A stretch of DNA of 64,000 nucleotides, taken from assembly GCA_002794785.1 (NCBI GenBank), contig NBBA01000002.1:2542001-2606000 (forward strand), read 5' to 3'. The stretch's first letter is position 1, and each line of letters opens with the position of its first letter. The notes beneath the pieces were generated by a model. It had not been told where the DNA came from and searched no databases. It saw only the letters and a program-made list of their open reading frames with translations. Both the position numbers and the translations under genes were made by a program. Source of the stretch: Coniferiporia sulphurascens (lineage: Eukaryota; Basidiomycota; Agaricomycetes; Hymenochaetales; Hymenochaetaceae). Below, in pieces: positions 35,640 through 47,595 of this stretch.

Positions 35640-36092
35640 ATCATGCCCATTGAGCCTGTCAGGCGAGTCAGTATATGTCTACCACAGCCATTGCCTCCCT
35701 CCCCCAATCTGCTTGTCCCTGAGCCGATTGGTGGGGTTAATAAAGAGAATCCAGAACACCCATTTTATTGACGAGCAAAGAATAGATCTTGGCGTGCTTT
35801 GATGACGCGGGATTCACTGCCGATGAAATTGTTGTACTGTTGGCTTCACACAATGTCGCAGCAGCCGACCACGTAGACCCCTCTATCTCGGAAACCCTTT
35901 TTGTCTCGACACCCTTCGCTTTCGACGCTCAGGTTCTTGTCGAAGTTCAGTTAAGGGGCACCATTTTTTCTGGAACCGATGGAAACGAGAGGTCGAGTCA
36001 GGAGTTGCTAGGAGATTCGCTTGCAGTCCGATCACAACCTTGCTCGGGACTCGAGGACCTCCTGCGCCTGGCTTGCGTTCGTTAGTGAGTAG
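35640..36092 (+). pseudogene. Class II fungal peroxidase, C-terminal fragment
   Basis: Class II peroxidases (lignin, manganese, versatile and generic) are secreted haem enzymes of white-rot and related fungi. The first piece (35640-35740) matches the segment before the proximal histidine, with PPSPNLLVPEP fitting the family ASPDGLVPEP pattern. After an intron-like gap ending AATAG, the frame from 35786 reads ILACFDDAGFTADEIVVLLA, then the haem-ligand block SHNVAAADHVDPSIS (proximal His present), then FDAQVLVEVQLRGTIFSGTD. A one-base shift near 36010 is needed to continue as EIRLQSDHNLARDSRTSCAW and then TAG at 36090-36092. The distal-His half, the signal peptide and the Mn or Trp sites are absent. 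It is a truncated, frameshifted relic. Confidence 0.8.
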
Positions 36093-38508
36093 TCGTACTT
36101 CGCTGGGTGTGATTTGAAGACAAGCGGGCCAAAAAATCAGCGACTACTCAACTCACAAAGCCCCTTTCCACTTGTGCGTTTCGTACGAGCCCATGCGAGC
36201 CCTTGATCAACCTGCATCCGGTGTCCAACTCTGTAGCGAGGAGCAAAGGAGGAAAAAAGGGAAACAGGAAAGAATCTTGCGTGCAAGGGAAGCGGCGGAC
36301 TACGGGACCTCCGGAATCCCTAGCTCGGTACGGGCACATTTTGAAATATAGTGAAGGGTGAGGAGAGGACAGCGCAGAGACAAGGACAAAAAGTCAAGCA
36401 ATTCAGAAGACTTGTCGGATGATTTTCCACAAAGATGCGGGAAGGGGAAAAGACAATACGGAGCAATTTAGCCGTTTGGTGGAGTGAAATAGAATTGGCA
36501 CTTATAGGATGAGCATCTCCTATTCGGAAGAGCCGCGGTTTATTGTATTTATGACCGACGCACAGCGTGCTATCACGAAACTCCGGTTCCCCGACGAAGG
36601 GTCACTGACGCCCGGCAGTGATCTGAAAGACTAGTCGAGTGGCAGGCCTCGACAGAATACCAGGACCCGAAGCTACCCACTAGCTGCAGACGTGGCTCGT
36701 CTTGCTAGCTTTGAGTCTAATAGAGCGTGTCCGAGTATGGCCTCCAGAAGTCTGCGTCGCATGCTAATTACTGATGTCGGGTTAGTTGGCCCCCTTTTTT
36801 TCTGCTTCCAATTCATCTATCGCCAAAAGCGCAGGGTGGGGAGTCAAAGTATAGCCAATACATATATCCGGGTAGGCATACACGAGGGCGGCTCCTCCTA
36901 TGTTTGACTTCGTGCCGCCGTTAAAATGGATACATCTAGCCACACATCCGACTGAGCCGTGCTCAAGTTGATGGTGCTTTTACGTGAGGTATCTTAATTT
37001 ACGAAGGGAAGCTGGGGAAGGCCACGCGGATGGAGGTAAATGACGCGAAATGACGGGGTGGCGATTCGGCGTTAGCATTCCCGGTTCATTTCGCAAGTTT
37101 TTCGGATCGTTTCATTCGGGCCGCAGTTGACGTGCTTGCGTCACTAGAAAATCCATACATATGAGATGTCATTTGAAACATGAGCTGCAACTTACATGAG
37201 GACGTGGCTCGTGTTGTCGAGACGCGGCCACAGCACCGGGTTCGGTGATTAGATGCATTCTGCTGTGTAGTGATCGAACAGGTTGCGTGCTACGCATGCA
37301 GTACAGCGGTTGCCAAGGGCGCAGAGAAGCATAGTGTGAGGAAAAGAAAGAGGAGAAAACGCGGCAGAGGAAGCCAGATTTTTCACCGGATGTATGAGCA
37401 CAGACAAGCATGAGGAAGGTCGGTTTTCTCGATGGGTTTACAATGACGTGGTTCAATTAGGACCATCCAAAATAAGTCAAGTCATCAATGCTATTTTACG
37501 GAGGCGCTTCGCCATCAGAATCCAATTCGAAGCATGACTTGGTCTAGCGCCTCTGCTGCCGCATCACGAATGCGGCGGTGATGTGGGCTTAGGGTGAAGG
37601 TACCACAGCGTGCCGGTGGTCAGGACGAAAGTTAAGCTTGAGAGGTATCGACCTGGCCAGCCGGTCGCAGTACTAGTTGCCGCCGCCGTTCGCGACTGAC
37701 TTGGACAATAGGGACCGTTTGCGACAGACGTCAATGAGGACTTTGCACTTGTTTGCGTCCTGGGGCAAAATATGCAAAGCCCAAGTCCATGAGAACACAG
37801 TTCCCGTCTTAGAAGCTAGGCCAATCGAATGTAGCAATGTTGGTGCTAAAGTTTAGGTAGAAAGCCGGTAAGCCCAGAAGGATTCGTCGTTCATGAGTTG
37901 CTAAGTGAAGGGTAACGTAAAGGATCTACACAAGGTAAATGATCTGATCAGGACGGGGCAAGATGGCGTTAAATCGGATCTGAGCGGTTCTTAAGGGTGC
38001 AATGTACCAGCTGACAACGGGCGAGAGATGTGAGAGCGTCGGCGTCGCTAGCGGCAGCATACGATCTCCAGGCCCACCGCCTTCCGCTGGCCGGCGACGT
38101 CGGGCTCGTTTCCACTGGCTGAGAGTTTGATCTTTGACAAGAGACGAGATGAACGAGCTATCCCATAGTCTGCACCAAATGTCGTACTAGTCCTTTCGTT
38201 TTAAATTTCTCTTCGCTTTCCTTCCTCCAGGGCAACATCAGCACGGCGTGATCAATTCTTCCATAATTGAACACTCGCGTCGAACGATGATCGCGCGACA
38301 AGAAAAAAACTAGGAAAAAATACCAAATTGGATAGTGTCACGGTCACAATTTCGGTCACTGAAAGGCCAGACCGCGTGCCACCGACTCCGGTTGACTTGA
38401 AGCGCACCGAAAGCAGCTTCAATCTCAAAAGACTCTTTCCCGCGCCGTCATCTTCCTCTCGCCCTCGTCTCCCCCGCCGCCGCCGCTATCTGCGACGTTC
38501 TTGGCGCC
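36093..38508. other. Gene-poor block, right part, and BEM3 promoter
   Basis: These 2.4 kb show no recognised gene or clear repeat. The last 300 bases before BEM3 are pyrimidine-rich (TTTCTCTTCGCTTTCCTTCC near 38210 and CCGCCGCCGC near 38470), typical of a fungal core promoter and 5' UTR. An A-rich patch lies at 38300-38325. Confidence 0.45.
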
Positions 38509-41500
38509 ATGAACCCCGCCGTCGCTACCCGTGTCGCCGCCTCGCCCTCCTCTATTTCTGCTCACTCCCACTCTGCCTCATCTCCATCTACTGCACGGCT
38601 TGCGCATTCAGGCTCTACGCCCTCCACACATTCCTCTACCGGTTTTGGTGGCGACGACGGAATAATGAGCACAGCGATGACCGTTGAGCAGGCCCTCGCG
38701 GCGCACACTGGTTCCGAGGATCCGGCGCGCGCCGCGCTCGAAGCTATCTTGCAGGAGCGCAATGTCCTCAGCGCGCAGAACTCGCAGCTCTGGAACCACC
38801 TCAAAAAGCAACGAAGCAACTACCACGCCGCAGCAGCCGATGTAAAGCGTATCAGGCTGGAAAGGGACGCACTCAAAATCAAGCTCGCCAAGTTCGAGCA
38901 TGCTGATGACGGGCACCATCATGACGATAGGAAGATGCACCCGTCGACCTCGGCTACGCATATGCCTGCAAATGGTACGAGCTACGATTCTCAAGAAAGC
39001 GCATCAGTAGAGCCAGGCCATCATAGTCATTCAAGCTCCCGATATCACAAGACTCTTCGACATAATTCTGAGGACAGCCCTGGTGTGTTCACTGTTCCCC
39101 CCCCCTTTTTTTAATTACCTGCATGGCTTTACGTCAACTCATTGCTCGTCTGTGCTTAACTACTGCAGTGGGCCCTCGCAAGCGGTCCTCATCGCGAGAT
39201 CAACACACGCACGCATCAAATACCCACTCACTCTCGCGGGGACTGGAGAGAGAACGAAGTAATACCCATCCTGAGATTTCAACATCGAGTTTTAGCAATG
39301 GCAATGGCTCCCAGTCATCGCCAACTTCCTCGGTTGACCCAAACCAAAACCTCATGACGGGCGACCACTCGTCACAGCACGCAGCTCTACCCTCGCCACT
39401 TATTATTCCAGCGCGAGCGGAATCGTTGCCTGTTGGATCCTCATCGGGCATTGTCGACCCTCCTTCGTCCCAACAGGTTGTCGTAAGTTTCAGCACGGAG
39501 AATGGTGAGGACCCGCCGGAGACTGCGAAGCCCTCGGTAATTAGTACACCAAATCCACCTTTCGAGGCAACTTTACCGGCAGCTCCTAGCGGTGCGCCTC
39601 AGCTATCACGATCTCCTCTGCCCAGCACTACCGCCTCTACAAGTGCGACCCCAGTTAGTTTGACGCCAAACTATTTGGCCACACCATCTGCGCGCAAGGC
39701 GTCGAGAGAGAGCAGAATCAGTCTCCCTGACGAGGCTAGGCGTTATTACGCAAACCTGGCCGACTCGCCTGCACCGTCGCCCCGTATCGGCGGTCTCGCA
39801 GACGCATGGGGTCCGACTCCGCGCACTGTGAATGGTGAACGCGTTCTTACCCAAGTGCCAGAGGAAGCAGAGAGTAGAGCCAACGAGTCCGCGAGTCCAC
39901 GGCCATTCCTCGAGCTCGAGACGACCGATGACAGCGGTAGTGAGCTGCATACGAGCGGAGACGCGCGCATGCATGACGCGGATTCGGAAGTGGACTTTGA
40001 GGGCACGGAGCCCGTTGATTTTGGGTACGAGCCCAGACGGCCCGAAGCATCGGCTCAGATAAGCAGGGGACAATTACCAAAATTGCGTATCGCAGGCTCC
40101 ATGACTACCGCCGATCAGTTCCCGCTTCCTCCCGCGACTTACGCTGTGACGGCGAGCAGCCTTTCACCTACACTCTCGGGCAGCTTCAACGGTAACGCGG
40201 GCCTGGGCCAATCAAACGAGGGCGCGAGCACCTCTTGGACGACCCCGACCGGCTCAATTACGTCTTCGGCTAGCACACTTACCCCAGAATCAGGACCAAG
40301 ACGATCACGAGAGAAGGCCGACTCCTTCATCATGCCCACCAACCCGCCTGCTGCAACCTACCGCCAGATGCCACTTCTCAATACCGATCTAAAGACATCG
40401 ACGGTCGAGATTCTGGGAAGTCACATCAGGGCAAATGATAAGGGAAAAGAAGTGCTGAGTTTCATCATTGCGGTTCACGTCATGGGGAAAGAGTCGTGGC
40501 AGGTGCGTGGTGCATACAGGCCTTGTGACGAGTGAGACTAACCCCTTTTTCCGTTGTCCACATTCACATATAACAGATCGAGAAGTTCTACTCAGATGTG
40601 TTGGCCCTCGACAGCCGATTGCGAAGTAGGTGTAGCAGGGCGACACTGAAGAAACTGGAACCCTTACCGGACAACAAATTGTTCAAAGACCACGCACCTG
40701 CAAAGGTGGATCAACGCAAACAAATGTTGCAAGCATACCTTCAGTCAATTATGCACCTTCCAATCAAGGACAAGAACGAGATCATCGTGTTTTTCAGTTC
40801 GGATGTCGTGCGCGAACGCTCGCCTGTCACCAAGAACGGATACAAAGAGGGATATCTGACGAAAAGAGGTAAAAACTTTGGTGGCTGGAAGACACGTTAC
40901 TTCGTGCTTCAGGGTCCGGTGCTGGAATACTACGAGAGCGTACGCAATCGACTCTTTCTTTACCCGATTGTTGATCAATTTTTGAACTCATGTTTCACAG
41001 CGAGGCGGAACGCACTTGGGGTCGATTCAGATTACTGGTGCACAAATTGGCCGACAGCAGAAAGCTGGTAATGGCCGAGATTCGGACGACGAAAACGAGT
41101 TCCGGCATGCATTCCTGATCATCGAGCAGAAACGTGGGCCTGCTAGCCAGAATACACGACATGTGCTCTGCGCTGAAAGCGATCGTGAACGTGATTCATG
41201 GGTCGAGGTGCTCGTGCGGTATGTCATGGGATCATATGACGGGGAAGAAAAAGCGACGACGCCCACGACAAATGCTGCTGCAGGAGTGACCCAGCAAAAT
41301 GTAATTGGACAACCACGTGCATCAACGAGCTCCTTAAGCGTCAACGAAGTCAGCCCAGTGCCGCGACGGGGTTTGTCAAAAGACCTGATTCAAAAGAGCA
41401 GCACCACACCAGTACCCATTTCCCAGCTTCCCCACGATGGCTCAAATGCTAAGTTTTTCTCGACTGCCGATCCAGCGAGCCCAGTGAAGTCGCCCATCGA

Positions 41501-43358
41501 AAAGGGATCGGTGTCGAGTCTCCCTTTCGTAGATGGTTCAGTAAAGAGGTCCTTTGACAGAGTCAATAGTGATGATTCACAGCTTTCGAGCTCCCTACCG
41601 ACTACATCGGCATTGGCTGATGTAACTGTGGCGCTAGCTCCTGTCGGACAGAGGGCGAATTCCGAGCAAGGATACTACCCTGATTTACTAGCAGCCAATG
41701 GGAAGCCCCCGTCATCGGACCAACATCGCTCTCGTGCTCGCTCCTCCTACCTACCTACACTTGGTACCGTCATATCTTCACCGACAGACCGATCACCATC
41801 GCCGGAGAAGACCAGTCCCGCCGCTCCATTGCCGTCATCGGGTAAGGACGATGGAGGCAGACTCGGGAAGATATCCGGGCCTCTCAACGGCACGCCGATT
41901 CCCGCTGGATACAAATTCGGTGGCAAGGATCCCGCTCCCGAACAGTCAGGCAACGATCGGGAAAGGAAGGCTAGGTCACGAGCTTTCTGGAGATGGCCAA
42001 CTGGTACGCATTATAAATCCCAGAAATGTTCATAATAACCGAGATATTATATATAGGTGACAAAGCGGCGAGTGTGCCGACATTTCAACCCCGCGCTGTA
42101 TTCGGTGTTTCCCTCGAGGAGTCGCTTGCTGTCAGTCAGATTGCGAACCTTCCAGCAATTGTCTTCCGCTGTATTCAGTACCTAGAAGCAAACAAAGCAG
42201 ACCAGGAGGAAGGCATATATCGCCTTAGTGGGAGCTCTGCCGTCATCAAAAGTCTGAAGGACAGGTTCAATGCTGGTGAGATGTCCGCACGATCATAATG
42301 AGATGAGGGCTGATAGATTTCATCAGAGGGCGATGTTGATCTGCAGGCCTCAGACGTTCGCGATCCGCATGCTATTGCAGGCCTGCTGAAGAGCTTTCTG
42401 CGGGAGCTTCCTTCTAGTCTCCTCACCCGCGACCTCCACATGCGTTTCCTGGCCGTTATAGGTGCGCATATACCATACTGGTGATATGACCCGATGATCT
42501 AACCGCGATTATAGATTTCGTTGACACGCAGGAGCGTATCAGAGAACTCCAAGAACTGATTTCACAGCTGCCGCTCGCCAACTACAGCTTACTACGCGCA
42601 TTGACAGCACATCTGATCCTCATTGTCCAAAATTCAAATGTAAACAAGATGACAATGCGCAATGTGGGGATTGTGTTCAGCCCAACTCTTGGGATACCAG
42701 CAGGGGTTTTTAGTCTGATGCTGGGCGAGTTCAACCGCGTCTTCAATGTCAATGGCGAGGGTTCGGACTCTTCTGTGGATGATGAAGATGCTGCTGTGCC
42801 TGTCGCTCGTAGGCATTCTGGAGGACTCAACCGACGGAATAGTAAGCGGTACTCAAATGCTGCTGCCGACCAGCTGCTTGGTCTGGCAGGTAGGGCTCTC
42901 CCAAGTAAGTCCTTCTCCTACTCTTCCCTATCTTATTAAACCCAACCTTGTCCCCGCCAGCCACAGCAGAGGATCATTCTGACGAGGGGGACGATATATC
43001 CGTTCCCGATGATCACGAAGAAAACCACGAAGAAAGCGAGGCGGACACCACCGAAGCTGAGACGGAGGCGCAGACCATGGAATCGGATTCTACACGGGCT
43101 GTATCACCGACGCCCGTATACCAAGAACAACTTCACCCGCCACCCTCGGTATTGAATGGGTTTCCAGTGAAATCCCGTGCATCGTTCGTTGCAGCAAGTC
43201 GTGGGCTGAACATTGCGGTGAGCACCTCTAGGGCGGACCGACGTCGCAGCCGAATACTTCCGGGACTGCCTGCGTCGCCACGACCTGGTCAATCGCCCAT
43301 GGGTACGCCCACACACATGTCTCGGACAGACGTCTCCCCAAGTCGCATTCAGAAATGA
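38509..43358 (+). CDS. BEM3: Rho GTPase-activating protein with PX and PH domains, Bem3 type
   Basis: Bem3-type proteins switch off Cdc42 at growth sites and are targeted by phosphoinositides. The ATG at 38509 leads a Ser-rich start, then a coiled coil (LSAQNSQLWNHLKKQRSNYH, VKRIRLERDALKIKLAKFE). A long Ser/Thr/Pro-rich linker follows. The PX domain covers TSTVEILGSHIRANDKGKEV to KDKNEIIVFFSSDVV. The PH domain covers YKEGYLTKRGKNFGGWKTRY, FVLQGPVLEYYES to RHVLCAESDRERDSWVEVLV. The RhoGAP domain follows: VFGVSLEESLAVSQIANLPA, with the arginine finger in EEGIYRLSGSSAVIKSL, then GLLKSFLRELPSSLLT, ANYSLLRALTAHLILIVQNS, NKMTMRNVGIVFSPTLGIPA. An acidic and Ser-rich tail ends at TGA 43356-43358. There are eight exons, and all checked junctions keep frame. 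The domain order PX-PH-RhoGAP matches yeast Bem3. Confidence 0.95.
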
Positions 43359-44639
43359 TATTCACACTTCATTTCGCTTCCCTCCTTACGTTGTGGCGTC
43401 ATAGTCCATGTGCCAATCTTAGCCACAACTCCTGATTCCCTTCCTGTACTCAAGGACGTCTTTCTGTAGAGGTGCCTTCCGTCTTTAATACCCCCATTTA
43501 CGAGATGCATCATGCATCTTACGTTTCCCTTTGCATTTCCATGCGGGCTTGTCAGATCTAGCTTCCTCAGGTCATTCCTATTCCTCCATGTGGTTACCAT
43601 ATACCCTGCAAATCATTGTAGACTTTACTTTTGACATCATCTCTATGTCTAGCTTGTATCCAATGTCCATCTTACAGTCTGAATATAGCCTGGCTGTGTT
43701 TATCTCATCTAATTCACCGACAGTACTGGGGGCGAATTGCAGTTCTGGGCCGCACAGTTACCACACCGGTCCCTCCTGGGCATCTGTTATCTCCATCAAT
43801 GCACCCGGACAGTGGTCGAGTTCGGATCCAAGTCTAAAAGCTCCTAAACATTGCGCATCATCTAGTGGATAATCTAACGGTCATCTCTTCCCTCAGCGTT
43901 CCGAATCGGTGTCCATTCTCTCTAAAGCCAATGTGCGACGCTTTAATTTGCCCAGAGTGGTCTGGTCGTCATTCGGAACTCGGGGAACTCACTACAACCC
44001 GAACAGACTTGTGCATCCCAGTCCTTGTGTTTGGGTCTCCGGCATCCATTCATGGGAAAGCATACACATCTGTGGTCGTGATATTGGGGGTGCGTAGTCT
44101 ATTGACTCTGGACTCTGGATCCGCATTAAACAGCATGAAAGTTTCTCCCATTCATTCTTTCGTACATACTTATTAATCCCCAGTCAGTAACCTCATAGTC
44201 CAGAATCGACCCTTCACTATCGCAATAGATATTGTTCAATATCAATGGAAGACCATAAAACCCTCATCCGAATCGCGAACAGTCGGACCGATTTACTGCC
44301 TATCGCCGCGCATACTACCCCAGTTATGCTGGCAGTGAACGTCATGATCCAATCGCGGATATTAATCGTTTCGCATGACTTGTGCCACTATTAATCTCCC
44401 TCAAATGCTCTTATTAACACTGATCGGGGAGCAGCACTCCGACCGATGCTCTAGACCTTTTTTTTAGTAACGCCATTTGGATACCAGAAAATCTGCGTAA
44501 CATCGCCGGAATTCAGTAAGCGGCTTACTTTATAGGTAGAGAGGTTCCGAGCTTGTTATGTTGTTCAAGCCTCCGAGGCAGCTTCATATCACGTAATTCC
44601 TAAAGGAGTCTGCACACTGTCCGAGTCGCGGCTTACTCA
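43359..44639. other. Intergenic region after BEM3
   Basis: About 1.3 kb without a recognised gene. It should begin with the BEM3 3' UTR. A plus-strand frame of about 100 codons (43865-44176) has no family motif. Confidence 0.45.
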
Positions 44640-44795
44640 CCACCATTAGCACTGAAGCCGGTGCGGACTCTAGCAAAGTTCGCCTTGATGTCACGCTTCA
44701 CATCATTTGGCCGCATGTGCTGACAAAAATAACCCGAGACGAATTTATTCAGCGGGGTTCGCCTTAACATCACGCTTCAAGTCAATTGGCTTATG
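44640..44795 (-). pseudogene. Small coding relic with a duplicated motif
   Basis: Read on the minus strand, two copies of about 34 bases (44680-44713 and 44757-44790) encode PNDVKRDIKANFARV and PIDLKRDVKANPAE. They share the PxDxKRDxKAN pattern and about 80 percent of bases by eye. The first copy continues as RTGFSANGG. A stop codon follows the second copy, so the block is not one open gene. I do not recognise the family. It may be a partial tandem duplication of an exon fragment. Confidence 0.35.
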
Positions 44796-44924
44796 GTACG
44801 CTGACGGTGCTTTGCGAGACAATGAGTGCGGATGACGAGCTGCTGCAAGCACGGTATAAGAGGCAGAGCGCAAGGCTCTTATTCCTTCACTTGATATTTC
44901 CACTCCGTAACACCACACTTTACG

Positions 44925-45987
44925 ATGTCTGGATACAAGAATTTCGCGGTCGCCGGAGCTGGGAACATTGGGAAATTCATCGTCAAGGCGCTCATAGAGA
45001 AGAAGAACGAAGGGGCAATTTCTTCGGTTACCATTCTAACCCGTTCGGTAGGATCTCCACAATACCTCTCTTGTGCCGAAATTTAACGCCTTTATTCTTT
45101 GCTTAGGCCGGCGGCCACGAAGATTTCGTTGCAAGTGGCGTTAAGCTTGTGACTGTCGATTACGCCTCCCCTTCCTCACTCAAATCCGCCCTTGCTAATA
45201 TCGACGTCGTCATCTCTACCCTCGGCGGGAAAGCCATTGACTTGCAAGGAGATTTTGCGGCGGCCGCAAAGACAGCGGGCGTCAAGCTATTCGTGCCATC
45301 CGAGTTCGGGAACCCTACCGACGGAGCGAAGGAGGGCTTCTTCAAGCAGAAAAATGACGTGAAGACCAAGCTGAAGGAGCTAGGACTGCCGTACGCAGCG
45401 TTCTACACCGGTCCATTCCCTGACTTGGTATTTAAGTCGTGAGTTAAGACGAAACAATTAATGACTTTACGTGAATATTTATACTGGGGTCCCATAGCGG
45501 TTTTGCTGATGCGTTCGGGTTCGAGTTCGCAAACGGCAAAGCGACTATAGGCGGCTCTGGAGACAGCGCCATTTCTTTTACTGTGCAGGGAGACATCGCC
45601 AGATTTGTCGCACATGCATTGACCGCCTTTCCTCGGGAGAAGATAGAGTGGCGCAATATACGCATCGAGGGAGATAGGACCGTAAGTAACTGGCTCGTCC
45701 TTACCCATACTTTTCTCCTTAGTCTGACTGTTCCGCAGACCCTCAACCAGATCCTTGCCGGCTGGACCTCGCGCACAGGCAAGAAATTGGCTGTCACGTA
45801 CCGCCCGCGATCGGATTACGAGGAGATACTTTCAAAGAACCCGGCAGACTTCTTAACCTTTCTGATTCTGGAGCTTGATTCCGGTAAGGGCGTTGTTGGC
45901 AAGCCAGAGGAGCTTGCTAATGCTGAATGGCCCGAGTGGAAGCCCAAGAAAGCCATTGATGCTATTCTCGAGGCTCAGGGACAGTGA
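44925..45987 (+). CDS. NmrA-like / isoflavone-reductase-like NAD(P)-binding protein
   Basis: This is an atypical short-chain dehydrogenase fold. The ATG at 44925 begins MSGYKNFAVAGAGNIGKFIV; the AGAGNIG glycine motif binds the dinucleotide. Exon 1 (44925-45047) and exon 2 (45107-45438) join in frame, giving GVKLVTVDYASPSSLKSALA, NIDVVISTLGGKAIDLQ and AGVKLFVPSEFGNPTDGAK, the conserved core. Exon 3 starts at 45498 (GFADAFGFEFANGKATIGGS, FTVQGDIARFVAHALTAFP). After one more intron it continues KLAVTYRPRSDYEEILSKN and ends AILEAQGQ, TGA at 45985-45987. Family members act as NADPH-dependent reductases of aromatic compounds or as redox-sensing regulators, and sequence alone does not decide which. 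Length is normal for the family. Confidence 0.92.
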
Positions 45988-46340
45988 AAGAAATATGTCG
46001 TTAGCTAAATCGTGTCTCATGTATGAACTATTTGCCAGTGTGGTGTATTTCCGAAAACGCAGAGAATAAAACGTAGTGGGGTTTTTTGTCACGGAAGGTT
46101 GTCTGTAGGAGTGCGTCGAAGACAATGAAGTTGCAACAGAAAATATTACTGAGAGATCGGCGCCCCTTGGGCCTTGAGGTTCGCGTGTATCCGCTATGAC
46201 CCTTGATCAGTCTCTACGACTTTTACGACTCTCCACCTCGCGCACTCGATTGTAGTGTCGACAACCGTGTGCAGCAACGCGAGTTAGTCGAGAAGGAGGT
46301 TAACCGTCCAATTCATTCTTCAGACGGTCTAGGCATCAGC
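45988..46340. other. Intergenic region before SHR3
   Basis: These 353 bases lie between two genes on the same strand. They should hold the 3' UTR of the NmrA-like gene and the SHR3 promoter. No coding signal was noticed. Confidence 0.45.
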
Positions 46341-47400
46341 ATGGGATTCAGACAGGCGGCGGTCCTCGCGAGCGTGTGCTTCGTGCTTGGTGAGTTCATA
46401 TTCTTCTGCAACAAAATTTTCGCGTCATCTACCGGCTATCCCTCGCAAGAATACATAAGTTTTGCGGTCGCCATGAGCTTGTTCACATGGACTTCGTGCT
46501 TCCAAATATTGTGATGTTGACGGCGACGCTCTTAATTCTACACAGGGACACTCTTCGTATGCTTTTCGGTTGACCACAAATTGCTCTTTGGGGAGGTCTC
46601 AGAAAAGTCGGTGGAAGATGGTTTCTTCTTTTATACGACCTTTTACAATTCACCACCGGTCATAAAGGTGTGTCCTTATCTCACGATATTTACGTCTGCG
46701 AAGAAGAAGAGACGCGGTAAGGGGTTACTGACAGCGTTGTTGTCTAGACGCTCTTGCACTCAATAGTCGGGGTTGGGGTCTTGGGGCTTATTGGGAAGCT
46801 GCACGAGTGGGACGAAAGTGCTATGATCTTTGATGGGAGTTCGCTCGGTGCGTGTCCTTTCCGTCCCTGTTTCCCTCTGAGTTCTAACGTAACTGTCTCG
46901 CTACTTGTCCTCGTTTTACCGTAGCGTCGTACGTGATTGCAATCGGAGTCTACCTGTCGGTTTCTGTCCCTGCGCTCCGTACTGTTGTCGATCCTGTCGT
47001 TGGGGTGGACACGCGCGAGGACAGGATCGAGGCCATGAGTGTTATTGCTGCAGGCAACGTTATTATGATGAGCTTGCTAGGCATCGTACTCTGTTTCCAG
47101 GTAAGTAGATGGCCTTTGCTCCCGCTGTTCACACGTCGTTCTGCATATCATTTCGGAAGGCTTTGTGGCGGCTTCGCAGGAAACGGAATGCCGGTCTCTC
47201 GGGCGTGCCTTGTCTATTTTTCACCTTTCTCAGTGGCACAGGATGCGAACTGAATACTGACTGCAGCCTTCCCTTCTTGAATACAGGCAGGCGAAGAATA
47301 TGCCCGGCGTTACGAGGCGAAGGAGATTGCGAAATGGGAGGAATCACAGAAGGCTGCGGGCCCGGGTGCTCCTGTTACCGCAGACAAGAAGGAGCAATGA
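46341..47400 (+). CDS. SHR3: ER packaging chaperone Shr3
   Basis: Shr3 is an ER membrane protein that prevents aggregation of newly made amino-acid permeases and helps load them into COPII vesicles. The ATG at 46341 begins MGFRQAAVLASVCFVLG, the first membrane helix. Later exons give TLFVCFSVDHKLLFGEVS, DGFFFYTTFYNSPPVIK, LLHSIVGVGVLGLIGKLHEW, DESAMIFDGSSL, ASYVIAIGVYLSVSVPALRT, VVDPVVGVDTREDRIEAM and IAAGNVIMMSLLGIVLCFQ, four hydrophobic helices in all. The C-terminal tail is hydrophilic and cytosolic (EEYARRYEAKEIAKWEE) and ends at TGA 47398-47400. The FFYTTFYNSPP and DESAMIFDGSS blocks are family signatures. Exon joins were read from protein continuity; four introns are implied. Confidence 0.93.
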
Positions 47401-47595
47401 TGTGCGACGGGTGATAATGTATTTATTTTGATAGCATCTATTAGCGCAACCAAGTTGTCTCCGAGGAGCAGAGATGAATTTGTTTTTACTCATACAAATG
47501 AGTAGCTGGAATACCTATGTTGACACCGATGCGGAAGCCGGCTCTCACGCACGGGGTGTCGGTTTCTCCGTCGAATTCCCTGGTCGTGTGCATGA

